Counted from the stretch's first letter, positions 1 to 8,556 are shown. The stretch is DNA of 64,000 nt from CAWDVK01 sp963805715 (GCA_963805715.1 CAWDVK010000002.1:62001-126000), one strand, 5' to 3'. Notes: generated by a model not told the origin, from the sequence alone. Made by a program: numbers and translations.

Positions 1-23
1 AGCGCCGCGTCGCCGGGACGCGG

Positions 24-165
24 TCAGGATCCCGGGACCAGCCGGAACTCCTGCGCCACGATCAGGGCGTCATCGCTCACCGTGAATGCCGGGTCGCCCA
101 GCTCACCCAGTCCCGGAGCGGGCCGGGGAAGCCGAACTCGGCGACGGGCAGGACCCCCGGTGCCA
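24..165 (-). pseudogene. Collapsed ASCH-domain gene remnant
   Basis: The minus strand from about 165 to 111 reads AEFGFPGPLRD, which resembles the start of actinobacterial ASCH-domain proteins (a PUA-like RNA-binding fold). After a frame change near 105, positions 100-24 read LGDPAFTVSDDALIVAQEF to a stop at 24-26, which resembles the C-terminus of the same family. The roughly 100 central residues are missing and the two ends are in different frames, so no ASCH domain can form. The family assignment is from recalled sequence resemblance, not a search. Confidence 0.45.
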
Positions 166-230
166 GGCCGGCAACGGTAGCCCGGGCGCCATCGGTCCCT
201 GGTGCGGATGGCCCCAGCCGTGCCGGAAAG

Positions 231-611
231 CTACTCCGAGTCGTACCGGAAGCCGCCGAGGAAGCGCCGGAATACCCCGCCCTCCCGGGGCAGGGACGGC
301 CCGGCCGGGGGTGCTTCCTCGCGTTCGCGTCCGATCGGCTGGTCGTAATCCGCCCGCGCGATGGCGTCGACGATCTGGGCCTCGTCGAAATCCTCCGAGC
401 CGGGGATCTTGGGAACGAAGCCGACCAGGTCACCGTCCAGCATGACCTCCGCCTCCAGTGATGCGGTGCCTTCGTTGCCCCAGATCGCCTCGCGGCTGTC
501 GCCGATCACGACGCGCACGCCGTAGACATCGATGCCCGCGTTCTCCAGGTGCGCGTCGATGCCGCGATCCCGGAGGGCGTCGGCAACCCGCCGGGCCCGG
601 TTCTCATCCAT
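231..611 (-). CDS. Conserved hypothetical protein, 126 aa
   Basis: A 126-residue soluble, acidic protein with no signal peptide or membrane segment and no family I recognise. The first 75 residues look like a compact alpha/beta domain (MDENRARRVADALRDRGID at the start, then two beta-rich stretches). The tail is charged and ends in FRRFLGGFRYDSE. Codon use has strong G/C at third positions, supporting a real gene. There is no clear Shine-Dalgarno before the ATG. It sits directly upstream of the ASCH remnant on the same strand, 65 nt away. Function unknown. Confidence 0.7.
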   Translation of the reverse strand: MDENRARRVADALRDRGIDAHLENAGIDVYGVRVVIGDSREAIWGNEGTASLEAEVMLDGDLVGFVPKIPGSEDFDEAQIVDAIARADYDQPIGREREEAPPAGPSLPREGGVFRRFLGGFRYDSE

Positions 612-821
612 GTGCCGAGCCTATCTACCCTCGCCGGCCCCGGCCGCCGCCCAGTCCGGCGGCCTGGCAGCCCAGCCCTTGCCGCAGCCGAACCGCCAGG
701 TCGCGCCGGCCCCGGGTCTGATGGCATCGCCGCTGAAACCAGGAAATATGCGCTTGCCAGCCGGGCTGCGGCGGTGATACTCAGCGGCTATAGCCGCAGT
801 GGCCGGGAGAATCGGGGCGGG

Positions 822-1040
822 ATGTTCGAGCGGTTTACCCTCGGAGCGCGGGGCGTGCTGGTGCAGGCTCAGCATGAGGCGAGGATGCTCCTGGTCCGCG
901 ATGAGAAGGGCGTCGCGGCCCGCGTACTGGGCATGCTAGGCGGCGACCTGAACGAGATCCGCTGGCAGGTGATCCGGCTGCTGGGCGGTCCCGCGGGCGA
1001 GCACCTTCGCCGGCCATTCCATCCGCGCGCAGCCGGCTGA
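822..1040 (+). pseudogene. Clp N-terminal domain protein with internal deletion
   Basis: The 72-codon frame begins MFERFTLGARGVLVQAQHEA, which is the start of ClpC-type N-terminal (Clp_N) repeat domains. It then jumps after ARML directly to VRDEKGVAARVLGMLG and ends near QVIRLLGG, matching the second half of a Clp_N repeat. The usual segment with GHNxIGTEHILLGL, about 13 residues, is absent in frame. Stand-alone Clp_N proteins in actinobacteria are adaptor-like and bind substrates or adaptors of Clp ATPases. Without this helix the fold is probably broken. It may still be translated, as there is no premature stop. Confidence 0.6.
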
Positions 1041-1219
1041 TCCGCCCTGGAGCCCGAGGTTGACCTGGCGTCCGTCATCTTCCGCTGCCGAGAATGGGCC
1101 GAATATCTCGATAGCTTCGGCAATCTCTGATGGAGTATCAACTCGGGGGCGCATCCGGCAGACCTCACCTCGCCACGCCGGCGAGGCCATGCCCGTCCGT
1201 AAGCCGCTAGCCGAAGGAC

Positions 1220-2761
1220 ATGACAGATGGTGAGACTGACTCTGGTGACAGAGCCATGACGGCCAGCTCGGGGAGGCCGGCCAGCGCACCCGCGGCGGGG
1301 CAGTCTGGCCAGATTGTGGAGCCTGCGGTCGCTGGACTGCCGCGGCGAGCCGGGAGCCGGCCCGCTTCGTGGCGGGCCACTGCCTGGTACGCGGCTTTCG
1401 CGGTCTATGCGGGGATAGTGGCGGTGGTGAGCGCGGCTAGTTACGAGCGCGCCTGGGGAGCCTGGGCGGCCTGTGGCTATGGCGCTGCGGCCCTGGCCGG
1501 CCGGTGGCGCTGGCACGGGCGGGATCTGGCCCTGCTGGCGAGCCTGGGGGGCGCGCTGGTGGCCCCGCTGGCATGGCTGGCAACCCGCGCGCGGCCCACG
1601 CCCGATGTTCAGGTGGTCTGGCGGGCCGCGCTGCTGCTGCTGCGGCACGGGACTCCGTACCTGCCGCCATCGCAGCTCGTGCACCTGAGCGGTCCCATCG
1701 CCTACAACCCTTACCTGCCAGCCATGGCCCTGTTCGGACTGCCCCGGGCCATCGGGCTGACCGCGCTGGCCGGCGACACGCGCCCCTGGCTGGCGGTTGC
1801 GACCGTCGGGCTGTTCGCCCTGGCCCTGCGGATATCCGGGCGGCGTGACGCACTGCGCTGGAGCCTGCTAGCCGTCGCCTCGCCGGTGATGGCCTTCCCG
1901 CTGGCGCTTGGCATCACCGACCCGCCGGTGCTCGGCCTGGTCTGCGTGGCGCTGGCCGTGCTCAGCCAGACGTCCCCGCCGCGGCTGTGGACCGCGGCGG
2001 TCGTCATCGGGGTGGCGTGCGCGCTCAAGGCCACTGCGTGGCCAGCGCTGCCCGTGCTCACCGCCATGCTGGCGGCTCGCGACGGCGCCCGGGCCGCTGT
2101 CCGGTTTGCCGCGGCCGCGGTCGTGGCGGCCGCCGCTCTGGTGGCCGTGTTTGCCCCGGCGGTGCTAGCCAGGCCGGCCGGGCTGATGCAGAACCTGGTG
2201 CTTTTCCCGCTCGGCCTGACGAAGGCCCAGACGCCGGCGGCGAGCCCCCTGCCCGGCCATCTGCTGGCCATGACCGGACCCGTGGGCGATCTGGCCGCGA
2301 TCTGCCTGCTGATCGCGGCAGGCCTCGCGGTCGGCGCGTCGCTCGTGCTGCGGCCACCGGCGGACGGCCAGGCCGCGGCCCTGCGCCTGGCCATCGGGCT
2401 CTCGCTGCTCTTCGCGCTCTCCCCGGCCACCCGGTTCGGCTATTTCGCCTATCCGATCGGGCTGTGCGGCTGGGTCGTTCTCAGCCGCGGCGCCGCCCTG
2501 GCTGGCTACGATCTGGCTGCCAGCCCGTGGCCCGGCAGGATGACGGGCGGGCTGAGCGGCCGGCTCGCCGCTGCCCGCGCGGCGCGCGCCGCCCGCGGCG
2601 CCGGGCCCGTACGGCCCGCTCACTCTGCCCTTCCCGCTTACCCCACCGCTTCGAGCGAGCCGGCCTATCCCAGCGAGCCGTCTTTGCCCGGCGGCGCGGC
2701 TCGGCCTGCCTGTCACGCGCTGCCGGGTCCCCTAGCCCGGGCGGACCGCGCGAGCGACTGA
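1220..2761 (+). CDS. DUF2029/GT87-like polytopic membrane protein
   Basis: A 513-residue integral membrane protein. Residues 1-48 are a disordered, Ser/Ala/Gly-rich cytosolic tail. About ten hydrophobic helices follow from residue 52 to 430, with the extracytoplasmic-loop signature YNPYLPAMALFGLPR near 160 that is typical of DUF2029/GT87-type polyprenyl-phosphate-mannose-dependent glycosyltransferases. The last 80 residues are Pro/Ala/Ser-rich and unstructured. By family it would transfer a mannose-type sugar to an envelope glycan, but no catalytic residues can be assigned with confidence. The start used is ATG at 1220, with AAGGA only a few bases upstream. ATG at 1256 is an alternative. It is transcribed alone. 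Confidence 0.75.
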   Translation: MTDGETDSGDRAMTASSGRPASAPAAGQSGQIVEPAVAGLPRRAGSRPASWRATAWYAAFAVYAGIVAVVSAASYERAWGAWAACGYGAAALAGRWRWHGRDLALLASLGGALVAPLAWLATRARPTPDVQVVWRAALLLLRHGTPYLPPSQLVHLSGPIAYNPYLPAMALFGLPRAIGLTALAGDTRPWLAVATVGLFALALRISGRRDALRWSLLAVASPVMAFPLALGITDPPVLGLVCVALAVLSQTSPPRLWTAAVVIGVACALKATAWPALPVLTAMLAARDGARAAVRFAAAAVVAAAALVAVFAPAVLARPAGLMQNLVLFPLGLTKAQTPAASPLPGHLLAMTGPVGDLAAICLLIAAGLAVGASLVLRPPADGQAAALRLAIGLSLLFALSPATRFGYFAYPIGLCGWVVLSRGAALAGYDLAASPWPGRMTGGLSGRLAAARAARAARGAGPVRPAHSALPAYPTASSEPAYPSEPSLPGGAARPACHALPGPLARADRASD

Positions 2762-2807
2762 TGCGGGAAGGCTGAGCGGCGCGCGAGGGCTCATGGCGGC
2801 GGCGAGG

Positions 2808-3176
2808 TCACCGGGCGCCGGCCGGAAGCTCCGGGCGGTCGATCACCCGCAGCCAGGATCCGTCTGCCTGGCGCCGCACCACCTGGACCCGGCCGCCTGT
2901 CCCGTCGGCCGCGCGGGTGGAGGTCAGGGCCAGGTCGCCGTGCCGCACGGTCGGCAGCGGCGGCTCGATCTCGAAATGGCTGACCTGGGCCAGCATCTGC
3001 CCGAACACGGCCCGGATAGCCTCCCGCCCGGTCGTGACCTGGCCGGGCGGGAACGCCAGCACCGCATCCGGCTCATACAGGGCCGCCAGGCCGTCGGCAT
3101 CGCCCGCGTTCGCGCGCTGCACGAACAGGCGGGTCAGGTCCTCCGGCTCGGCAGCTCGCTGCATCATGTCGCTCAT
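2808..3176 (-). CDS. SnoaL-like/NTF2-fold protein
   Basis: A 122-residue protein of the nuclear transport factor 2 (SnoaL-like) superfamily. The N-terminal helices (DLTRLFVQRANAGDADGLAA), the ALYEPDAVLAFPPG strand and the GREAIRAVFGQML segment are the typical cone-shaped fold signature. The C-terminus closes with the RVQVVRRQADGSWLRVIDRP sheet. Such proteins bind small hydrophobic ligands or act as isomerases or cyclases, and no specific substrate can be read from the sequence. The start at 3176 is chosen because GGAGG lies 7 nt upstream on the minus strand; an upstream extension to 3278 lacks such a site. It is divergent from the LysR regulator next door and is its likely target. Confidence 0.85.
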   Translation of the reverse strand: MSDMMQRAAEPEDLTRLFVQRANAGDADGLAALYEPDAVLAFPPGQVTTGREAIRAVFGQMLAQVSHFEIEPPLPTVRHGDLALTSTRAADGTGGRVQVVRRQADGSWLRVIDRPELPAGAR

Positions 3177-3259
3177 GTGATCCCTCCAGCAGGTCGCAAG
3201 CCAGTTGTGCTCCCGTCCATCGTGGGCCGGGGGTGAGCTAGAAGTCAAAGATCTAGTTC

Positions 3260-3274
3260 TTCTAGCTACTAGAA
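3260..3274. promoter_or_regulatory. LysR-type operator (T-N11-A palindrome) and -10 box
   Basis: TTCTAGCTACTAGAA is a perfect 6-3-6 palindrome in the 107-bp gap between the divergent SnoaL-like and LysR genes. It contains the T-N11-A core expected for LysR-type regulators. TAGAAT (3270-3275) overlaps its right arm and lies 8 nt before the LysR start, so it could be the -10 box and make the regulator autoregulatory. Confidence 0.6.
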
Positions 3275-3283
3275 TCATCGCTT

Positions 3284-4189
3284 ATGGAACTTCGCCAGCT
3301 GGAGTACTTCGTGGCCGTGGTCGAGGAGGCGAACTTCAGCCGCGCTGCCGCGCGCCTGCATGTCGCCCAGCCGGGGGTGAGCGCCCAGATCCGGCAGCTG
3401 GAGCGTGAGCTCGGCGAGCCGCTGCTGGACCGCTCGGGCCGGACCGTGCGGCTCACCGATGCCGGCGCCGTGGCGCTGCCCTATGCCAGGGCGGCGCTAT
3501 CCGCCGCCGGGGGAGTCCGGCAGGCAGTTGACGAGCTGGCCGGCCTCGTGCGCGGCCGGGTAGCGGTCGGGATGATTGCCTCGTGGTCAGCGATGAGCCT
3601 GCCCGACGTGCTGGCGGACTTCCATCACCGGCATCCGGCCGTGGCGATCACCCTGTCGGAGGCGAACTCCAGCCAGCTGCTGGCCGGCCTGGCCAGCGGC
3701 ACCCTCGACCTGGCGCTGATCGGGCTGGCCGGCCCGCCGCCGCCGGGCATCGAGATCCAGGTCGTGCTCAACGTCCCGCTGGTGGCCGTCGTCAGCCGGG
3801 ATGACCCGCTCGCCGCTGAGACCGCGACCACCCTCGGGTCGCTCGGGGAGCGGGCCCTGATGTGCCTGCCGCGGGGGACCGGCATGCGGGCCGCGCTCGA
3901 CCGGGCGTGCGCGAGCGCCGGCGTCGCGCCGCGCGTGTCGTTCGAGGCCAGCGAGCCGATGGTGCTCGCCCATCTAGCGGGCCGCGGCCTCGGCGTGGCC
4001 ATCCTGCCCGAGTCGGTCACGGACGGCCAGAGCCAGCTGCGCGCGATCCCTGTCACCGGCCCCGAGCCGCGCAGCCGGCTGGCGCTCGCCTGGAGCACGG
4101 CCACGGCCAGCAGCCCGGCCGCCCGTGCACTCATCGCGCACGCCAGGGCCGCCATTCATGGCCGTCCGGCCGCAAGCGCGGCGATCTGA
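3284..4189 (+). CDS. LysR-family transcriptional regulator
   Basis: A 301-residue LysR-type regulator of normal family length. Residues 1-60 are the winged helix-turn-helix (MELRQLEYFVAVVEEANFSR, then QPGVSAQIRQLERELG). Residues about 90-290 form the periplasmic-binding-protein-like effector domain. There is no Shine-Dalgarno; the start lies 8 nt after a TAGAAT box, suggesting a leaderless or nearly leaderless mRNA. The divergent SnoaL-like gene is the probable regulated partner, through the palindrome at 3260-3274. The inducer cannot be predicted. Confidence 0.9.
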   Translation: MELRQLEYFVAVVEEANFSRAAARLHVAQPGVSAQIRQLERELGEPLLDRSGRTVRLTDAGAVALPYARAALSAAGGVRQAVDELAGLVRGRVAVGMIASWSAMSLPDVLADFHHRHPAVAITLSEANSSQLLAGLASGTLDLALIGLAGPPPPGIEIQVVLNVPLVAVVSRDDPLAAETATTLGSLGERALMCLPRGTGMRAALDRACASAGVAPRVSFEASEPMVLAHLAGRGLGVAILPESVTDGQSQLRAIPVTGPEPRSRLALAWSTATASSPAARALIAHARAAIHGRPAASAAI

Positions 4190-4290
4190 GCACGCGCGCA
4201 CTCAGCATGACGGGCGCGCGGCGTCTTAGTGAGTGCCTGGTAATTCCTGGTCGCGGGCTGCTGCGGTGCCAGCCCCGAGGGTCGCGATCA

Positions 4291-4953
4291 TTACCCGCTC
4301 GCCGGCCGCAGGGTCGCGAGGCCGGCGTCAAGATAACGCATGGCGGTGGTGATGGCCCGGTCGCGGCGGTCGCCGGGCGGGATGTCGGCGAGCTCGATCA
4401 CGATGGCCGCGGCCGCGACGGCCGCGATCCGCGGCCCGGCGTCACCCGGCGCGGCGGCGGTGTCTTGGGCGATGATAGCGGCGCCCTCGGCGATGACCGT
4501 GGCCATCCGGGCCGTCCGGAGCGCGTTCAGCTCCGGGTTGGCCGCGAACATGCGCCCGGACAGCTCCCTGAGGTCCTGTTCGGCCTCCGGGCTGCGTGCC
4601 CGCAGCCACCGGTCCAGGATCGCCGTCCCGCTCTCCCCGGGCCCCCTGCTGCGTAGCGCGCTGGTCAGCTCGTCCACCGACTGGCTGAACCTGGACATGG
4701 CGATGTCCTGCTTGGACGGGAAATACATGGCTACGGTGCGCGGCGCGACGTCCGCCGCCGCCGCGATGTCGGCGATCGTGGTGGCGTCGTAGCCCCGCTC
4801 GGCGAACAGCTCGAGCGCCGCCCGGATGATCGCCGCCCGCCGCCGCGCCTTGCTCCGCTCCCGCAGGCCCGCCTGCTCCCGCGGTTCCGCCTGCTCCCGC
4901 GGTTCCGCCTGCTCCCGCGGTTCCGCCTGCTCCCGTACTCCTGCGTGTCCCAT
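4291..4953 (-). CDS. TetR-family transcriptional regulator
   Basis: A TetR/AcrR-type repressor of 220 residues. After a repetitive N-terminal tail built from REQAEP units comes the DNA-binding domain (RRRAAIIRAALELFAERGYD, then TTIADIAAAADVAPRTVAMYF). The remaining helical region would bind the ligand. ATG 4953 is preferred over ATG 4968 because TATACT (4960-4965, minus strand) lies exactly 6 nt before it, the arrangement of a leaderless actinobacterial promoter. The gene is divergent from a DHA2 multidrug exporter and very likely represses it, being relieved by a transported compound. Confidence 0.88.
   Translation of the reverse strand: MGHAGVREQAEPREQAEPREQAEPREQAGLRERSKARRRAAIIRAALELFAERGYDATTIADIAAAADVAPRTVAMYFPSKQDIAMSRFSQSVDELTSALRSRGPGESGTAILDRWLRARSPEAEQDLRELSGRMFAANPELNALRTARMATVIAEGAAIIAQDTAAAPGDAGPRIAAVAAAAIVIELADIPPGDRRDRAITTAMRYLDAGLATLRPASG
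4871..4935. repeat. 18-bp tandem repeat in TetR N-terminus
   Basis: About 3.6 copies of an 18-bp unit (GCCTGCTCCCGCGGTTCC on the plus strand) encode the REQAEP repeats of the TetR protein. Copies are almost identical, so copy number probably varies between strains by slippage without changing frame. Confidence 0.8.
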
Positions 4954-4957
4954 ACCG

Positions 4958-5010
4958 CAAGTATACATCCCGCAGCAATCTTGCGTTGAACTGCAAATTT
5001 GCTATACAGT
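4958..5010. promoter_or_regulatory. Divergent tetR/exporter promoter region
   Basis: This gap carries TATACT for the TetR gene (minus strand, 4960-4965) and, for the exporter, TTGCGT (4981-4986) 16 nt before TATACA (5003-5008). GCAAATTTGC (4993-5002), a perfect 10-bp palindrome, sits in the exporter spacer. Related CGCAAG and TTGCAC-like half-sites flank it. The palindrome is a good TetR operator candidate, placed to block RNA polymerase. Confidence 0.55.
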
Positions 5011-5043
5011 GCAATTAATGTAGAGGTAGGTAAGGAGCGGAAG

Positions 5044-6630
5044 ATGTCCGAGAACCTGCTAGCGCCGCGCGACACCCGGCCCCGCCGCGCCACCTCGAGC
5101 CCGCCTTCTGACTTGCCGGCCAGGACACGCTGGCTAGCACTCGCCGTCTTGTGCGTGACGGTGCTGGTCGCGAACCTGGACAACACGGTCCTGAACGTCG
5201 CCCTCCCCACCCTGGTCCGCGACCTGAACGCCACGTCCAGCGACCTGCAGTGGATCGTGGACGCCTACATCATCGTGTTCGCCGGCCTGCTGCTGGCCGC
5301 GGGCAGCCTGGCGGACCGGATCGGCCGCAAGAAGACGTTCCTGGCCGGCCTGGCGGTCTTCGCCGCGGGATCGGCCTGGGCCGCCTTCTCCGGCAACGTC
5401 GGCACCCTCATCGCCGCCCGGGCGAGCATGGGCGTCGGCGGCGCGCTGATGATCCCCTCGACGCTGTCCATCATCAGCAACATGTTCGCCAGCCCAGCCG
5501 AACGCCAGCGCGCGATCGCCCTGTGGGCAGGTACCAGCGGCGTCGGCGTCGCCCTCGGCCCGATCATCGGCGGCCTGCTGCTGGCCCGCTTCTGGTGGGG
5601 CTCGGTCTTCCTCATCAACGTGCCCATCGCCGCGGTCGGCCTGCTGGCCGCCGTCTGGCTGGTGCCGGACTCCAGGAACGCGAACGCCAAAGCCCCCGAC
5701 CTGGCCGGAGCAGTCCTGTCCATCGCCGGGATCGGCATGATCCTCTGGTCGATCATCGAGGCGCCCGCCCGCGGCTGGTCGTCGCCGCTGGTGATCGGCG
5801 CGGGCGCCGGTGGCCTGGCGGTCCTGGCCGTCTTCGCCGTCTGGGAAAGGATCACCACGCACCCGATGCTCAACCTGGCCTTCTTCCGCCAGCGCTCGTT
5901 CTCGGCCGCGATCCCGGCGGTCGCCGCGGTGACCTTCGGGCTGTACGGGGCGCTGTTCGTGCTCACCCAGTTCATGCAGTTCTTCCTCGGCTACACGCCG
6001 CTGCAGGCAGGCGTCCGTGTTCTGCCGGCCGCGGCCGCCGTGGTCGTCATCGCGCCGGCGTCCGCCCTGCTGGTGCGGACCATCGGGACCAAGCTCACGA
6101 TGGCAGCCGGGCTGGCGCTGATCGCCGCCGGGCTCTGGCAGGTCTCCGGCGCGACCGTCACCACCACGTTCGCCGGCACGGTCCTGGGCATGGTCCTGCT
6201 CGGCGCCGGCGCCGGGCTCGCCATCCCGACGGCCACCGGCGCCGTCATCGGCTCGGTGCCCGAGAGCGACAGCGGCGTGGCGTCCGCCACCAACACCACG
6301 GCCATCCAGCTCGGCGGCGCCCTGGGCGTAGCGGTCGTCGGCAGCCTGCTGGCCACCCGCTACCAGGACAAGATGACCGCCGCCCTGGCCGGTCATCACC
6401 TCCCGCACGCGGCCATGACCGCCATCCAGAGCTCGCTCGGCGGCGCGCTCGCCGTCGCCGCCCGGGCCAGGGGCGCTTCCGGGCAGCTGCTCACCCTCCT
6501 AGCCAAGACCGCGTTCGTCAACGGCATGGACCTCGGCCTGCTCACCGGGGCGGTGGTCGCCATCGCCGGCTGCCTGCTGGTCCTCGCCTGGCTGCCCTCC
6601 CGCTCGGGCCAGGGCCAGAACTCTCAGTGA
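5044..6630 (+). CDS. DHA2-family MFS multidrug exporter
   Basis: A 528-residue major facilitator of the EmrB/QacA drug:H+ antiporter-2 family with about 14 transmembrane helices. Seen are LDNTVLNVALPTLVRDL in helix 1, GSLADRIGRKKTF (motif A) and GPIIGGLLL in helix 5 (the antiporter motif C region). The start at 5044 has GGAG 8 nt upstream; longer readings from 4999 run through the promoter. It sits in the cytoplasmic membrane and would export a hydrophobic or cationic toxin or antibiotic. It is controlled by the divergent TetR protein. Confidence 0.92.
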   Translation: MSENLLAPRDTRPRRATSSPPSDLPARTRWLALAVLCVTVLVANLDNTVLNVALPTLVRDLNATSSDLQWIVDAYIIVFAGLLLAAGSLADRIGRKKTFLAGLAVFAAGSAWAAFSGNVGTLIAARASMGVGGALMIPSTLSIISNMFASPAERQRAIALWAGTSGVGVALGPIIGGLLLARFWWGSVFLINVPIAAVGLLAAVWLVPDSRNANAKAPDLAGAVLSIAGIGMILWSIIEAPARGWSSPLVIGAGAGGLAVLAVFAVWERITTHPMLNLAFFRQRSFSAAIPAVAAVTFGLYGALFVLTQFMQFFLGYTPLQAGVRVLPAAAAVVVIAPASALLVRTIGTKLTMAAGLALIAAGLWQVSGATVTTTFAGTVLGMVLLGAGAGLAIPTATGAVIGSVPESDSGVASATNTTAIQLGGALGVAVVGSLLATRYQDKMTAALAGHHLPHAAMTAIQSSLGGALAVAARARGASGQLLTLLAKTAFVNGMDLGLLTGAVVAIAGCLLVLAWLPSRSGQGQNSQ

Positions 6631-7098
6631 GCATTTAATAAGTGCTGCATCCTCAGCTGACGCCGAGGTTCGAAGGGTGGCCGGGAATACGGGTGGCCGA
6701 GAATGGAGAAGCCTGACCTGAGGACCGGGAGGCTAGCGGTCCTGCCCGCCGCGCTCAGGGGCTCGTTCGCCGTCATCACCTGGTGAGCGGCCTGGCGACG
6801 GCCGCCTGAAGCCGGGCGCCCCGTCAGCCAGGGGGGATGGGCCGACGGGGCGCGCTCTCGGGACCGCCTGCCCAGCTAATGCGGCAGAGGTGCCTGTGTG
6901 ACGCCCGGAGCGCGCCCGCGGATTACAGCCAGCTGCTTGGATCTGATCAGGCTGCCTGCGCACGTTCAGGTTTCACTCAGTGAAGCTCCAGAAGATAGCC
7001 AGCCTGCTTCGAGGCATGGTTCAGCGAAGCAACGGACTATCGAAGTGTGCCCGGGGCAGTGGCCCCGGCGCAGAGGGCTTCATTGAAGGGACAGATCC
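6631..7098. other. Intergenic region between exporter and protease
   Basis: About 470 bp without a convincing gene; the frames present have poor third-position bias. It contains the hairpin at 6816-6853 and, at its end, the Shine-Dalgarno GAAGGGA of the protease gene. A promoter for the protease must lie downstream of the hairpin, but I see no clear -35/-10 pair. Confidence 0.5.
6816..6853. terminator. GC-rich hairpin terminator
   Basis: GCGCCCCGTC and GACGGGGCGC form a perfect 10-bp stem around an 18-nt loop. There is no T-tract, as is usual for actinobacterial terminators. It lies 186 bp after the exporter stop and most likely ends that transcript. Confidence 0.55.
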
Positions 7099-8484
7099 AT
7101 GAGCACCGTCGATGGTCCGCCGGCCGAGACCGGACCCGCTCAGCCGGAAGCCGAGGCACCGTGGGCCGCGCCGGGTGCGCAGCCACCGTGGGCCGCGCCC
7201 GGCGCGCCGGGCCCCTGGGGTCCGGGCGGCACCTGGGGCCCGGGCGGCCCTGCGGGCCCGGCGGGCCCTACGGGCGCCTGGGGCCCGGGCGGCCCCGGGG
7301 GAGCGGGCGATCCGGGCAGCTGGGGGGCGGAGCCGGGCGGCCCCGCCCGGCGGCCGCATCGCCGCCGGAACGCGGTCGTGGCGGCCGGGGTCGCTGGCGT
7401 GCTGGCGGCCGGCGGGACGGCCTGGGCCGTGGCCGCCAGCGCCGGGACCCCGGTGCTGAGCACCGCGGCGATCGCCAGCAAGACCGACCCCGGCCTGGTC
7501 GACGTGGTCTCCACCCTCGGCTACCAGCAGGCGACGTCGGAGGGCACCGGGATGGTCCTGACCTCGACTGGCGAGGTGCTGACCAATAACCACGTGATCT
7601 CGGGCGCCACCTCCATCAAGGTCATCGACATCGGCAACGGCCGGACTTACACGGCGAAGGTGGTCGGGTACAGCGAGAGCAATGACGTCGCGGTGCTGCA
7701 GCTGCAGAACGCGTCCGGGCTGGCGACCGTGTCCCCGGGCGACTCGTCGACGGTCAGGGCCGGGCAGAAGGTCGTCGCGCTGGGCAACGCCGAGGGCAAG
7801 GGCGGCACTCCGTCGGTGGCGACCGGGACGGTCAGCTCGCTGGGTTCCTCGATCACGGCCGTGGACTCCGGGGACGGCGTGTCCGAGCACCTGAGCGGCA
7901 TGATCCGCTCCGACGCGGGCATCGAGCCCGGTGACTCGGGCGGCCCGCTCGTGAACACCGCCGGGCAGGTCATCGGCATGGACACCGCCGCATCCACGAG
8001 CGGTGCGGAGCCCGGCGCCACGTCGGCGACCTCCGCGGCCGCCAGCAGCAGCACGGAGGCCTTCTCGATCCCGATCAACGAAGCGCTCTCGGTCGCCGGC
8101 CAGATCGCGGCGGGCCAGTCGTCAGCCACGGTGCACATCGGCTCCACCGCCTTCCTCGGCGTTGCCGTCGCGTCGGGCGGGCAGTCCGGCGCGTTCGGCG
8201 GGCAGTCCGGCGCGTTCGGCGGGCAGTCCGGCGAGTTTGGCGGGCAGGCGGCCACCGGGGCTGCCGTCGAGGGGTCGCTGCCGGGGACCGCGGCCGCGCA
8301 GGCCGGCCTGGGTGCCGGCGACGTGATCACCTCGCTGGGCGGCCGGGCCATCAGCTCGCAGTCCGATCTGCAGAGCGCGGTCGAGGCTTACCACCCCGGC
8401 AGCAAGGTGAGCGTCAGCTGGACGGACTCATCCGGCCAGGCGCAGACGGCGACCGTGGTGCTGACTGCCGGCCCGGCCGGCTGA
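7099..8484 (+). CDS. HtrA/DegP-type membrane-anchored serine protease with PDZ domain
   Basis: A 461-residue type II membrane protein. Residues 1-92 are a Pro/Gly/Ala-rich cytosolic tail and about 94-117 form one transmembrane anchor. The trypsin-like protease domain follows with His165 (TNNHVISG), Asp196 (SNDVAVLQL) and Ser280 (GDSGGP), a complete triad. A PDZ domain occupies the last 90 residues (AQAGLGAGDVITSLGGRAI). Between protease and PDZ lie three copies of GGQSGAF. HtrA proteins degrade or refold damaged envelope proteins outside the membrane. GAAGGGA precedes the ATG. The gene is monocistronic, closed by the hairpin at 8557-8587. Confidence 0.93.
   Translation: MSTVDGPPAETGPAQPEAEAPWAAPGAQPPWAAPGAPGPWGPGGTWGPGGPAGPAGPTGAWGPGGPGGAGDPGSWGAEPGGPARRPHRRRNAVVAAGVAGVLAAGGTAWAVAASAGTPVLSTAAIASKTDPGLVDVVSTLGYQQATSEGTGMVLTSTGEVLTNNHVISGATSIKVIDIGNGRTYTAKVVGYSESNDVAVLQLQNASGLATVSPGDSSTVRAGQKVVALGNAEGKGGTPSVATGTVSSLGSSITAVDSGDGVSEHLSGMIRSDAGIEPGDSGGPLVNTAGQVIGMDTAASTSGAEPGATSATSAAASSSTEAFSIPINEALSVAGQIAAGQSSATVHIGSTAFLGVAVASGGQSGAFGGQSGAFGGQSGEFGGQAATGAAVEGSLPGTAAAQAGLGAGDVITSLGGRAISSQSDLQSAVEAYHPGSKVSVSWTDSSGQAQTATVVLTAGPAG
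8176..8247. repeat. 21-bp tandem repeat inside the HtrA gene
   Basis: Three 21-bp units plus a partial fourth encode GGQSGAF/GGQSGEF repeats between protease and PDZ domains. The repeat is in frame and near-perfect, suggesting recent expansion of a flexible linker. Confidence 0.8.
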
Positions 8485-8556
8485 CGGCCTGACTGGCTGG
8501 CAGCCAGGTCATGGTCGGCCTCCGCAGGATGCCGGAAGCGCCGCCAGCAGGCGGCC

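Noticed and set aside
936..1154. Minus-strand frame MRPRVDTPSEIAEAIEIF with relaxed codon use
   Set aside because: It overlaps the Clp_N remnant, has no ribosome site and resembles no family I know. It could be a fragment but support is too thin.
869..1684. 271-codon minus-strand frame
   Set aside because: Runs antisense through the DUF2029 gene and the Clp remnant; composition is that of a shadow of high-G+C coding DNA.
4871..4935. Short repeats as a possible CRISPR array
   Set aside because: Contiguous in-frame 18-bp units without spacers; no cas genes anywhere in the window. The same reasoning excludes the other tandem repeats.
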